Positions 15,458 to 22,627 of a stretch of 22,627 nt of DNA are shown here, in pieces. The notes below the pieces were generated by a model. The model saw only the letters and a program-made list of their open reading frames with translations. It was not told the DNA's origin and ran no database searches. A program made the position numbers and the translations under genes. Where the stretch lies: positions 1-22,627 of the forward strand of contig DASSLZ010000067.1 of NCBI GenBank assembly GCA_035689165.1, read 5' to 3'. Source of the stretch: DASQJL01 sp035689165 (GTDB lineage: Bacteria > Eisenbacteria > RBG-16-71-46 > SZUA-252). Numbering within the stretch: position 1 is the first letter of the stretch; every line of letters begins with the position of its first letter.

Positions 15458-16495
15458 ATGATCCGCGATCTGCTGCCGCGCCTCCTCGCGGGAGAGACCC
15501 TGAGCCGCGCCGAGGCCGCCGCGGCGGTGCGGAGCATGGTGCGCGGCGAGAGCGAGGACGGGCTGGTCGCGTCGTTCCTCACCCTGCTCGCGCAGCGCGG
15601 GGAAACCGAGGCCGAGCTGTGGGGCGGGGCCGAGGCGCTGCGCGCCGAGGCGGTCCCGTTCCCTTGGAACGGCGGAGCGCTCTTCGATACCTGCGGCACG
15701 GGTGGGGACGGGCGCGGGTCGTTCAACGTCTCCACCACGGCGGCGTTCGTCGTGGCCGGCGCCGGCGTGCGCGTCGCCAAGCATGGGAACCGCTCGGTCT
15801 CGAGCGCGTGCGGCAGCGCGGACGTGCTGGAGTCGCTGGGCGCCCACATCGATCTCGGCCCCGAGGGCGCCGCCGCCGTGCTCGCCGAAACGGGATTCAC
15901 CTTTCTCTACGCGCGCCGCTTCCACCCCGCGATGCGCCGGGTGGCGGGCGTGCGGCAGACCCTCGGGTTTCGTACCCTGTTCAACTGGCTCGGTCCGCTC
16001 TCCAATCCCGCGCGCGCCACGCACCAGCTGGTCGGCGTGCCCGATGCGGCCCGCGTCGAGCCGGTCGCGCGCGTGCTCGCGGGCCTCGGCGCGGTGCGGG
16101 CGCTGGTCGTGCACGGCGCGGGAGGGCTCGACGAGCTCGCGCTCGCGCCCGGAAACCTCGCGGCCGAGTCCGCGCGCTCGGAGACCGGCGCGCCCGCCGC
16201 GCTGCCGCGGTCGATCCGTCACGACGCGCTGGGACTCCGCGACGCGCCGCTCGAGGCGCTCCGTGGCGGCGACGCCGACCGGAACGCCGCGCTCCTGCGC
16301 GAGGTCCTGGCGGGAGAGCCGGGGCCGCGACGGGACGCCGTGCTCCTGAACGCCGCCGCGGCGCTCTGGATCGCCGGCGCCGCTCCGACCCTGGACGATG
16401 CGCTCGCCCGCGCGACCCAGGCGATCGATCGCGGCGACGCGCGGAAAGTCCTGGATCATTACATCGAGCTCTCGAAGAAGGTGGGGAGCGAGTGA
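15458..16495 (+). CDS. trpD: Anthranilate phosphoribosyltransferase
   Basis: A 345-aa enzyme transferring phosphoribose from PRPP to anthranilate. FDTCGTGGDGRGSFNVST holds the PRPP-binding glycine loop, followed by KHGNRSVSSACGSADVLE and FLYARRFHPAMRRVAGVRQTLGFRTLFNWLGPLSNPA, all canonical. The N-terminal helical part (LLAGETLSRAEAAAAV) is also typical. ATG 15458 is the first start that keeps this helix. It lacks a Shine-Dalgarno, and a short upstream reading frame ends over it. The stop overlaps trpC as GTGA. It is a separate gene rather than a TrpGD fusion. Confidence 0.97.
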   Translation: MIRDLLPRLLAGETLSRAEAAAAVRSMVRGESEDGLVASFLTLLAQRGETEAELWGGAEALRAEAVPFPWNGGALFDTCGTGGDGRGSFNVSTTAAFVVAGAGVRVAKHGNRSVSSACGSADVLESLGAHIDLGPEGAAAVLAETGFTFLYARRFHPAMRRVAGVRQTLGFRTLFNWLGPLSNPARATHQLVGVPDAARVEPVARVLAGLGAVRALVVHGAGGLDELALAPGNLAAESARSETGAPAALPRSIRHDALGLRDAPLEALRGGDADRNAALLREVLAGEPGPRRDAVLLNAAAALWIAGAAPTLDDALARATQAIDRGDARKVLDHYIELSKKVGSE

Positions 16496-17307
16496 GCGAC
16501 TTCCTCGCCACGATCGTGGCCGAGCGCCTGGATCGCGTGCGCCAGGACGCGGAGCGGGGCCCCTCGCGCGCCGCGCTGCGGGCCGAGGCCGAGGCCCGGC
16601 GCGACGAGCGGCGTCCGTTCCTGTCCGCGCTCCGGCGCGAGGCCGGCGCGCCGATCCGGGTGATCGCCGAGGTGAAGCGCGCCTCGCCCTCGGCGGGCGT
16701 CCTCCAGGCGGAGTACGATCCGGCGTCTTTGGCGCGCGCCTACGACGAAGCCGGCGCCGCGGCGATCTCGGTGCTGACTGAGCCGGCCCGCTTCCTGGGC
16801 TCCCTGGAGGACCTGGCCGCGGTCCGGGCGGCGGTCGGGCTCCCGGTTCTGCTCAAGGACTTCGTCGTGCACGAGCGGCAGATCTACGAAGCGGGCGCGC
16901 GTGGGGCGGACGCGGCCCTGTTGATCGTGGCCGCGCTCGACCCGCGCCAGCTGGGCGATTACGCGGCGCTATTGGTCGAGCTGGGCATCGCGCCCCTGAT
17001 CGAGATCCACGAGGCTCGCGAGATCGACGCGGCGCTCGCGGCACCGGGGGCCCTCGGCGTCAACAACCGGGATCTTCGCACCTTGACGATGCGCCCCGGT
17101 CACGCCGAAGGGATGCTGCCGCTCCTGCCGCCCGATCGCGTGCGGATCGCGGAGAGCGGCTATCACGATCGCGCGGCGGTCCAGCGGGTGGAACGGCTGG
17201 GCGCCGACGCCGTGCTGGTCGGAGAGGCGCTGCTCCGGGCGGAGCGTCCCTCGCAAGCGTTCGCGGCGCTGTTCGGCACCGGGCCCTCATCGGAGGAGGA
17301 GTCGTGA
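16492..17307 (+). CDS. trpC: Indole-3-glycerol phosphate synthase
   Basis: A 271-aa beta/alpha-barrel enzyme closing the indole ring from CdRP. Barrel motifs in order are IAEVKRASPSAG (catalytic Lys), SVLTEPARFLGS, VLLKDFVVHERQIYEAGARGADAALLI, LIEIHEAREIDAAL, GVNNRDLRTLTM and RIAESGYHDRAAV, ending in GADAVLVGEALLRA. GTG 16492 overlaps the trpD stop; an apparent longer frame reaching back into trpD is an out-of-frame extension without TrpC similarity. The GGGGAG at 16483-16488 acts as a ribosome-binding site. It is not fused to TrpF. The stop overlaps trpF. Confidence 0.97.
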   Translation: MSDFLATIVAERLDRVRQDAERGPSRAALRAEAEARRDERRPFLSALRREAGAPIRVIAEVKRASPSAGVLQAEYDPASLARAYDEAGAAAISVLTEPARFLGSLEDLAAVRAAVGLPVLLKDFVVHERQIYEAGARGADAALLIVAALDPRQLGDYAALLVELGIAPLIEIHEAREIDAALAAPGALGVNNRDLRTLTMRPGHAEGMLPLLPPDRVRIAESGYHDRAAVQRVERLGADAVLVGEALLRAERPSQAFAALFGTGPSSEEES

Positions 17308-17936
17308 GGACGCGCATCAAGGTCTGCGGGATCACGAGCGCCGAAGACGCGCGTCAGGCGCTCGACGCCGGCGCCGATTTCGTGGGGGTCGTGCTCACCG
17401 AATCGCCGCGGCGGGTGGACGCGGCCCGCGCCCGCGCCATCCGGGAGTCGCTCCCGGCCGGGACGCCGCTCGTCGGGGTCTTCGCCGAGGAGCCGCCGGA
17501 GACGGTGGCGCCGCTCGCCGTGGAGCTCGGGCTCCACGCCGTTCAGGTGGCGGGTTGGCTGGAGCGGGAAGAGCGCTTCCCCTTCGAGGTCTGGCACGTG
17601 CTGCGCGGCACGACCCTCCCCGATCCCACGACGCTGCCGATGATTCCGCTCCGGACGTACCACCTGGACGCCTACGATCCCGCCCGCCCGGGCGGCACGG
17701 GGCGGCTCGCCGACTGGGCGTGGGCCGCCTCCGCGGTCGAGGTCGGGCGCCGCCTGATCGTCGCCGGGGGACTCACTCCCGAGAACGTGGCCACCCTGGT
17801 GCGGGACGTTCGGCCCTACGGCGTGGACGCTTCGAGCGGATTGGAGTCCGCGGTGGGGAAGAAGAGCCCGGAGAAAGTGCGCGCCTTCGTCGAGCGGATC
17901 CGCGCCGCGGACCAGTCTCGCCCCAAGCGGTCATGA
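17304..17936 (+). CDS. trpF: Phosphoribosylanthranilate isomerase
   Basis: A 210-aa barrel enzyme doing the Amadori rearrangement of PRA to CdRP. RIKVCGIT (catalytic C8) opens the protein, FVGVVLTESPRRV follows, and the C-terminal half has GGTGRLADW, IVAGGLTPENV and GVDASSGLESAVGKKSPEKV, matching the family. ADFVGVVL replaces the more frequent GFVFY type segment, a mild divergence. The GTG overlaps the trpC stop with GGAGGAGG (17292-17299) as a strong ribosome-binding site. Its stop is overlapped by the trpB ATG. Confidence 0.96.
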   Translation: MRTRIKVCGITSAEDARQALDAGADFVGVVLTESPRRVDAARARAIRESLPAGTPLVGVFAEEPPETVAPLAVELGLHAVQVAGWLEREERFPFEVWHVLRGTTLPDPTTLPMIPLRTYHLDAYDPARPGGTGRLADWAWAASAVEVGRRLIVAGGLTPENVATLVRDVRPYGVDASSGLESAVGKKSPEKVRAFVERIRAADQSRPKRS

Positions 17937-19153
17937 GCGCGCGCGCGAATCCGCAGGGCGAAGGGCGCTTCGGCGGCTACGGCGGACGCTACGTCCCGGA
18001 GACCCTCCTCGGCCCGGTGCTGGAGCTGGCGGAGGCGTACGAGGCCGCGCGGCAGGACCCCGCGTTCCAGGCGGAGCTGGAATCGGAGCTCCGGAGCTTC
18101 GCGGGCCGCCCGACGCCGCTCGCGCTGGCGCCGCGCTTCGCCGCACGCGCCGGGCTTACGCGCGTCTACCTGAAGCGTGAAGACCTCCTCCACACCGGCG
18201 CCCACAAGATCAACAACGCGATCGGCCAGGCGCTCCTCGCGCGGCGGATGGGCAAGAAGCGCCTCGTCGCGGAGACGGGGGCGGGGCAGCACGGCGTCGC
18301 CAGCGCCACCGCGGCCGCGCGCTACGGCCTGGAGTGCACGGTCTACATGGGCGAGGTGGACATGGCTCGGCAGCGTCCGAACGTGGAGCGCATGTGGCTC
18401 CTGGGCGCCGAGGTGCGCCCGGTCGCTTCCGGCTCGCGCACGCTGAAGGACGCCATCAACGAAGCGATGCGCGACTGGTCGGGCTCGGTCCGCGACACGC
18501 ACTACCTCCTCGGGTCGGTGCTCGGTCCGCACCCCTACCCGACCATGGTCCGGGACTTCCAGGCGGTGATCGGCCGCGAGGCGAGGGAGCAGGTGCTGTC
18601 GGCCGAGGGCCGCCTTCCCGACCTGCTCGTGGCGTGCGTCGGGGGAGGGAGCAACTCGATCGGCCTCTTCCACGCCTTCCTGGGCGATGCCGCCGTCCGC
18701 ATGGTCGGCGTGGAGGCGGCCGGGGAGGGAATCGCGACGGGGCGCCACGCCGCGCGGTTCGCTGAGCCGGCGGAGGGGATCCTCCACGGGACCAGGACCC
18801 TGGTGCTCCAGGACGCCGCGGGCCAGGTGCGGGAGACCCACTCCATCTCGGCGGGGCTCGACTACCCGGCGGTAGGGCCGGAGCACGCCATGCTCGGCGC
18901 CGCGGGGCGAGTCGTCTACGACGCGGCCACCGACGCCGAGGCGCTGGCCGCCTTCAGCGCCCTGGCCACGGAGGAGGGGATCCTCCCCGCGCTGGAGTCC
19001 AGCCACGCGCTCGCCTACGTGCTTCGGGAGGGCGTATCCGGAGCGATCCCCGCCGCTTCCGTGGTGGTCGTAAACCTGTCGGGGCGGGGCGACAAGGACC
19101 TTTCGGTGGTCGAAGGGCTCCTCGGGCGCGATTTTGGCCACGTGGGGGCTTGA
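17933..19153 (+). CDS. trpB: Tryptophan synthase beta chain
   Basis: A 406-aa PLP enzyme making tryptophan from indole and serine. GRFGGYGGRYVPETL opens the chain, KREDLLHTGAHKINNA carries the PLP lysine (K92), then AETGAGQHGVASATAAA, YMGEVDMARQ, GSRTLKDAINEAMRDW, GPHPYPTMVRDFQ and the phosphate-binding GGGSNSIG. It is a TrpB1-type chain (about 400 aa, RPTPL present) which normally works with TrpA. ATG 17933 overlaps the trpF stop. trpA does not follow: a terminator and an unrelated gene come next. The TGA stop (19151-19153) lies inside the -35 element of the downstream promoter. Confidence 0.97.
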   Translation: MSARANPQGEGRFGGYGGRYVPETLLGPVLELAEAYEAARQDPAFQAELESELRSFAGRPTPLALAPRFAARAGLTRVYLKREDLLHTGAHKINNAIGQALLARRMGKKRLVAETGAGQHGVASATAAARYGLECTVYMGEVDMARQRPNVERMWLLGAEVRPVASGSRTLKDAINEAMRDWSGSVRDTHYLLGSVLGPHPYPTMVRDFQAVIGREAREQVLSAEGRLPDLLVACVGGGSNSIGLFHAFLGDAAVRMVGVEAAGEGIATGRHAARFAEPAEGILHGTRTLVLQDAAGQVRETHSISAGLDYPAVGPEHAMLGAAGRVVYDAATDAEALAAFSALATEEGILPALESSHALAYVLREGVSGAIPAASVVVVNLSGRGDKDLSVVEGLLGRDFGHVGA

Positions 19154-19178
19154 CCGGAACAGGTGATTCTGCTATCAT
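19150..19178 (+). promoter_or_regulatory. Sigma70-type promoter for the secreted repeat protein
   Basis: TTGACC at 19150-19155 and TATCAT at 19173-19178 are separated by exactly 17 bp, each one or two bases from consensus. The expected start is near 19184-19186. The local sequence is AT-richer than the surrounding coding DNA. The -35 overlaps the trpB stop codon and the expected start falls inside the left arm of the terminator hairpin. Confidence 0.7.
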
Positions 19179-19181
19179 TTG

Positions 19182-19203
19182 CCGGTCTCGTCAGACCGGT
19201 TTT
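19182..19203 (+). terminator. Intrinsic terminator of the trp operon
   Basis: CCGGTCT (19182-19188), loop CGTC, AGACCGG (19193-19199), then TTTT (19200-19203): a perfect 7-bp stem with a short T tract, 28 nt after the trpB stop. The short T run makes it a moderate terminator. Confidence 0.65.
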
Positions 19204-19464
19204 CTAGGGACAGCTTGCTCGGCATCGGCGGGTCGTAGAGATCCCCCCTCCAGGCCGTCATGGCGGCCAACCCTCCGCGCTTCCGCGGGGCCGACATAGC
19301 CTCGTCCTTAGGTCCGCGCCGCCCACCCTCGGGAGGCCCCGGACCGCCGCACGGCTCCGCGTGCGGTCGAAGGAGTCCTGCACAACAGTGGAGACGCAGC
19401 CTCAAGAAGGACCCTTTCGTGACTGGGCAAGGAACCCCCTCGTGTATCCCCTAAGGAGGCCTGC
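19204..19464 (+). other. Long structured 5' leader of the secreted repeat protein
   Basis: No gene is seen between trpB and ATG 19465. If the promoter at 19150-19178 is used, about 280 nt are transcribed ahead of the coding region. Stems include CCGCG-cttc-CGCGG (19275-19288) with an outer GGCC/GGCC, the competing GGCCG (19253-19257) with CGGCC (19264-19268), and CCGCACG-gctccg-CGTGCGG (19347-19366). AAGGAGG (19453-19459) close to the ATG is the strongest ribosome-binding site in the window. I could not match the leader to a known riboswitch class; a conserved GEMM-type core was looked for and not found. Confidence 0.45.
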
Positions 19465-22400
19465 ATGAAGTTCGGATTCCGGCATCTCATCCTGTCCGCA
19501 TTGCTGCTCCTCGCGTTCGCCACGAACGCGAAAGCGCAGTACCTGTGGATGGACACCAACGGCGACGGCGTGAACACCTCCGCGGACGTCATGAGCCCGA
19601 ACGGCACGGGAACGACCGTGGACGTCTGGCTCAACACGGCTCACAACAAGGACGGGTCGGCCGCGGTCTGCAAGTCGGGCGATCCCGACGCGACGCTCCA
19701 GACCTGGAACTCCTTCGCGACCCACATCAACGCCACCGGCGGAACGGTGACGTACACCGGCTACACGAACCAGGTCGCGGCGTTCACCATCACGTGCTCC
19801 AATGGCGGCGTGGCGTTCAACGCGAACACCACGGAGATGGCGCAGTGCCAGGCCACCGGCACGCCCGTCGGCAACGGCGGCGTGAACATCAAGCTGTTCA
19901 CGGTCACGGTGACCGGGCAGACCGGCACCCCGTCGCTCGCCTTCGTTCCGACCAACACCCTCGACAACAACCCCACTTCCTTCGGCAGCCCGTGCGGTGG
20001 GCTCGATTTCGACAACACGATCAAGCTGGGCACCGACTTCCTGGATGCCGACGGCATCGGCCCGGCCGCGGGCGGCAACGCGAGCCCGGTGATCAGCGCG
20101 CCGACGACGGCGACCGGCACCGAGGGGCAGGTCTTCACGCTCTCGGCGACGGCGACCGACGCGGATGCCGCCGACAACCTCTCGCTCACCGCGACGGGCC
20201 AGCCGGCGTCGCTCACGCTCACGCCCGGCTCCGGCGTTTCGCCGGTGACGGCCACGCTGAACGGCACGCTCGGATTCGGCGATCAGGGGAACTACTCAAT
20301 CGTCTGGTCGGTCACCGACGGCCATAACCCGGCGGTCACGGCGACCACGAACCTGACCGTCACGAACGTCGACCGGGCGCCGGCGGTCACCGCTCCGGCC
20401 ACGGCGTCGGGCGCCGAGAACACGCTCATCACCTACACCGTCTCCGCCGCCGATCCGGACGGGGACGCCATCCTCTCGCTGACCGCGGCGCCGCTCCCGA
20501 CGGGCGCTACGTTCACCGCGAACGCCACCAAGACCGCGGGGACGTTCAGCTGGACGCCGTCGTTCAGCCAGTCGGGCAGCTATAACGTCACGACGACCGC
20601 GACGAACGCCCTGAGCGGGTCCGCCACCACGGCGATCACGGTCACGAACGTCGATCGCGCGCCGACGGTTGCGGCTCCCGCGACGGCGTCCGGGGCCTCG
20701 AACTCGCTCATCACCTTCACCGTCACCGCCTCCGATCCGGATGCGGACCCGATCACCTCGCTGACGGCGGCTCCGCTACCCACGGGCGCGACGTTCACGG
20801 ACAACGCGACCCATACCTCGGGCACGTTCAGCTGGACGCCGACCAACGCCCAGACCGGTACAACCAACGTCACCTTCACGGCCGCGAACGCGCTCACCGG
20901 CTCGGCCACGACGGCGATCACGGTCACCTCGGGCGACCGCCCGCCGGCCGTCACGGCTCCGGCGACCGCTTCCGGCAACGAGAACACGCTGATCACGTTC
21001 ACCGTAACGGCGTCCGATCCCGACGGCGATCCGATCGCCTCGCTGGTCGCGGCACCGCTTCCTTCCGGCGCGACGTTCACGGCGAACGGCTCGAACACGT
21101 CGGGGACGTTCAGCTGGACGCCGAGCTTCACCCAATCGGGGAGCTATAACGTCACCTTCACTGCCACGAACGCGCTGGGCGGATCGGCCACGACGGCGAT
21201 CACGGTGAACAACGTCGACCGCGCTCCGGCGGTGACGGCTCCGGCGACGGCTTCCGGCGCCGAGAACACGCTCATCACGTTCACCGTCACGGCTTCCGAT
21301 CCGGACGGCGACGCGATCACCTCGCTCACGGGCGCTCCGCTGCCCTCGGGCGCGACGTTCACGGCGAACGGCTCGAACACGTCGGGGACGTTCAGCTGGA
21401 CGCCGAGCTTCACCCAGTCGGGCTCGTACAACGTGACCTTCACGGCGTCGAACGCGCTCAACGGCACGGCGACGACGGCGATTACGGTCACGAACTCCGA
21501 CCGGGCGCCGGTGGTCACGGCTCCGCCGACCGCTTCGGGCCAGGTCGGGGTCCTGCTCACGTTCACGGTGTCGGCCTCCGATCCGGACGGCGACGCCATC
21601 ACCTCGCTCTCGGGCGCGCCGCTTCCCTCGGGCGCGACGTTCACGGCGAACGGCACGAACACGGCCGGCACGTTCAGCTGGACGCCAACGACGGGGCAGG
21701 CCGGCAACTACAGCGTCACCTTCACGGCCGCGAACGCGCTGACGGGCTCGGCCACCACGGCGATCACGATCGCGCCTCCGGGCGATGCGCCGCCGCAGGT
21801 CTCCGCGCCGCCGACGGCGTCGGGTGACGAGAACACGCTGATCACCTTCACGGTGACGGCGAGCGATCCGGACGCCGATCCGATCGCCTCCTTGACCGCC
21901 GCTCCGCTTCCTTCGGGCGCCACCTTCACGGCGAACGCCACGAACACGGCGGGCACGTTCAGCTGGACGCCTTCGTTCTCCCAGTCGGGCAGCTACAACG
22001 TGACGTTCACGGCGACGAACGCCCTCACCGGCTCGGCCACCACGGCGATCACGGTGAACAACGTCGACCGCGCTCCGACGGTCACGGCTCCGGCCACGGC
22101 CTCCGGTGACGAGGGGACGCTGATCACCTTCACGGTCACGGCCACCGATCCGGACGGCGACGCCATCACGTCGCTGACGGGCGCGCCGCTTCCTTCGGGC
22201 GCCACGTTCACGGCCAACGCCTCGAACACGTCGGGCACCTTCAACTGGACCCCGTCGGCGACGCAGTCCGGCGTCTACACCGTGACGTTCACGGCGCAGA
22301 ACGCGCTCTCGGGCTCGGGTTCGACGGAGATCACGGTCAACAACGTCGACGCCGCACCGGTGGTCACGGCTCCGGCGACGCAGTCGGGCCCCGAGGGCAC

Positions 22401-22627
22401 CACGATCACCTTCACGGTATCCGCGACGGATCCCGATGGTGACATGATCGTTTCCCTCACGGGCTCACCGATCCCGGCGGGAGCGACCTTCACCGTCACT
22501 GGTGAGGGCACGCCGACGGCCACCGGCACCTTCTCCTGGCCCAATGCCACGCCGGTGGGGAGCTATCCGATCACGTTTACCGCCTCGAATGTGCTGACGG
22601 GCACGGCGACGACGGTCGTCAACGTCA
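19465..22627 (+). CDS. Secreted multi-Ig-repeat surface protein (3' truncated by window)
   Basis: The frame is open from ATG 19465 to the window end (1054 codons, no stop). A Sec signal peptide is clear: MKFGFRH, hydrophobic LILSALLLLAFA, then NAKA before Q25. Residues about 26-200 are a distinct domain opening YLWMDTNGDGVNTSADVM, an EF-hand or dockerin-like calcium loop, with cysteines at 69, 111, 128 and 177 that could form two disulfides. Residues about 206-302 are a divergent Ig-like domain. From residue 303 come eight 94-aa repeats with DPDGD, APLPSGATFTAN, GTFSWTP and YNVTFTATNAL...TTAITV, resembling He_PIG putative Ig domains. Such proteins are usually adhesins or surface-layer parts. 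The anchor or sorting domain lies beyond the window, so the mode of attachment is unknown. The function and ligand are not recognisable. Confidence 0.9.
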   Translation, partial: MKFGFRHLILSALLLLAFATNAKAQYLWMDTNGDGVNTSADVMSPNGTGTTVDVWLNTAHNKDGSAAVCKSGDPDATLQTWNSFATHINATGGTVTYTGYTNQVAAFTITCSNGGVAFNANTTEMAQCQATGTPVGNGGVNIKLFTVTVTGQTGTPSLAFVPTNTLDNNPTSFGSPCGGLDFDNTIKLGTDFLDADGIGPAAGGNASPVISAPTTATGTEGQVFTLSATATDADAADNLSLTATGQPASLTLTPGSGVSPVTATLNGTLGFGDQGNYSIVWSVTDGHNPAVTATTNLTVTNVDRAPAVTAPATASGAENTLITYTVSAADPDGDAILSLTAAPLPTGATFTANATKTAGTFSWTPSFSQSGSYNVTTTATNALSGSATTAITVTNVDRAPTVAAPATASGASNSLITFTVTASDPDADPITSLTAAPLPTGATFTDNATHTSGTFSWTPTNAQTGTTNVTFTAANALTGSATTAITVTSGDRPPAVTAPATASGNENTLITFTVTASDPDGDPIASLVAAPLPSGATFTANGSNTSGTFSWTPSFTQSGSYNVTFTATNALGGSATTAITVNNVDRAPAVTAPATASGAENTLITFTVTASDPDGDAITSLTGAPLPSGATFTANGSNTSGTFSWTPSFTQSGSYNVTFTASNALNGTATTAITVTNSDRAPVVTAPPTASGQVGVLLTFTVSASDPDGDAITSLSGAPLPSGATFTANGTNTAGTFSWTPTTGQAGNYSVTFTAANALTGSATTAITIAPPGDAPPQVSAPPTASGDENTLITFTVTASDPDADPIASLTAAPLPSGATFTANATNTAGTFSWTPSFSQSGSYNVTFTATNALTGSATTAITVNNVDRAPTVTAPATASGDEGTLITFTVTATDPDGDAITSLTGAPLPSGATFTANASNTSGTFNWTPSATQSGVYTVTFTAQNALSGSGSTEITVNNVDAAPVVTAPATQSGPEGTTITFTVSATDPDGDMIVSLTGSPIPAGATFTVTGEGTPTATGTFSWPNATPVGSYPITFTASNVLTGTATTVVNV
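20371..22627 (+). repeat. Tandem 282-bp repeats encoding Ig-like domains
   Basis: Counted from the Asp codon of the (N)VDRAP-type linker, units begin at 20371, 20653, 20935, 21217, 21499, 21784, 22066 and 22348. All steps are 282 bp except one of 285 (21499 to 21784). The eighth unit is cut by the window end about 3 bp short of completion. Units differ in both codons and residues, but some adjacent copies share long identical stretches. Confidence 0.95.

Noticed and set aside
19204..19464. A known riboswitch such as a cyclic-di-GMP (GEMM) type in the leader.
   Set aside because: Fragments such as GACGCAGCCTC were considered but the conserved core pairing and tetraloop receptor pattern could not be found.
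20580..22550. A ladder of - strand ORFs opposite the Ig repeats with similar repetitive products.
   Set aside because: They mirror the 282-bp period, which is divisible by three, in high-GC DNA. They lack ribosome-binding sites and signal peptides; the + strand frame is continuous and has a signal peptide and domain motifs.
20371..22627. CRISPR array or mobile-element repeats.
   Set aside because: The repeats are contiguous, protein-coding and without unique spacers; no transposase, integrase or cas gene lies in the window.

Overview
This is a high-GC bacterial window (roughly 70% G+C by eye). Every convincing gene lies on the + strand, packed head to tail with 1- to 32-bp overlaps. The closest lineage cannot be fixed without a search. 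The gene order and the secreted Ig-repeat protein with a DTNGDG-type N-terminus suggest an uncultured Gram-negative-type lineage such as Candidatus Eisenbacteria or a neighbour; this is inference.

Positions 1-1969 hold the 3' end of pheT, a small coiled-coil protein (ZapB-like), zapA, and a 6S RNA (ssrS) that I recognise from its folding pattern and its place right after zapA. Positions 1991-8632 hold rny (RNase Y), ymdB, folD, a doubtful 105-codon ORF wedged between folD and xseA, then xseA, xseB, a polyprenyl synthase (ispA type) and a divergent-PAP2 (DUF212) membrane protein. Positions 8629-13286 hold dxs, nadK and recN. Positions 13283-19153 hold a tryptophan operon in the order trpE-G-D-C-F-B, without trpA. 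From recN onward the trp genes are coupled to the housekeeping run by an ATGA overlap, so no separate trp leader or attenuator fits in front of trpE.

After trpB comes the only clear transcription boundary: a 7-bp hairpin with a T tract, overlapped by a good sigma70-type promoter (TTGACC, 17-bp spacer, TATCAT). A structured leader of about 280 nt follows. It precedes a signal-peptide-bearing secreted protein that is open to the window end. That protein has an N-terminal domain with an EF-hand-like loop and four cysteines, one divergent Ig-like domain, then eight tandem He_PIG-like Ig repeats in a strict 282-bp (94-aa) register.

Together the region covers translation (pheT), division (zapA), transcription control (6S RNA), RNA turnover (rny, ymdB), one-carbon and NADP supply (folD, nadK), isoprenoid synthesis (ispA, dxs), DNA repair (xseAB, recN) and tryptophan synthesis. 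I found no convincing new defence or mobile system. The most interesting items are the 6S RNA locus, the doubly coupled ORF at 5275-5592, the promoter nested in the trp terminator, and the repeat protein with its leader.
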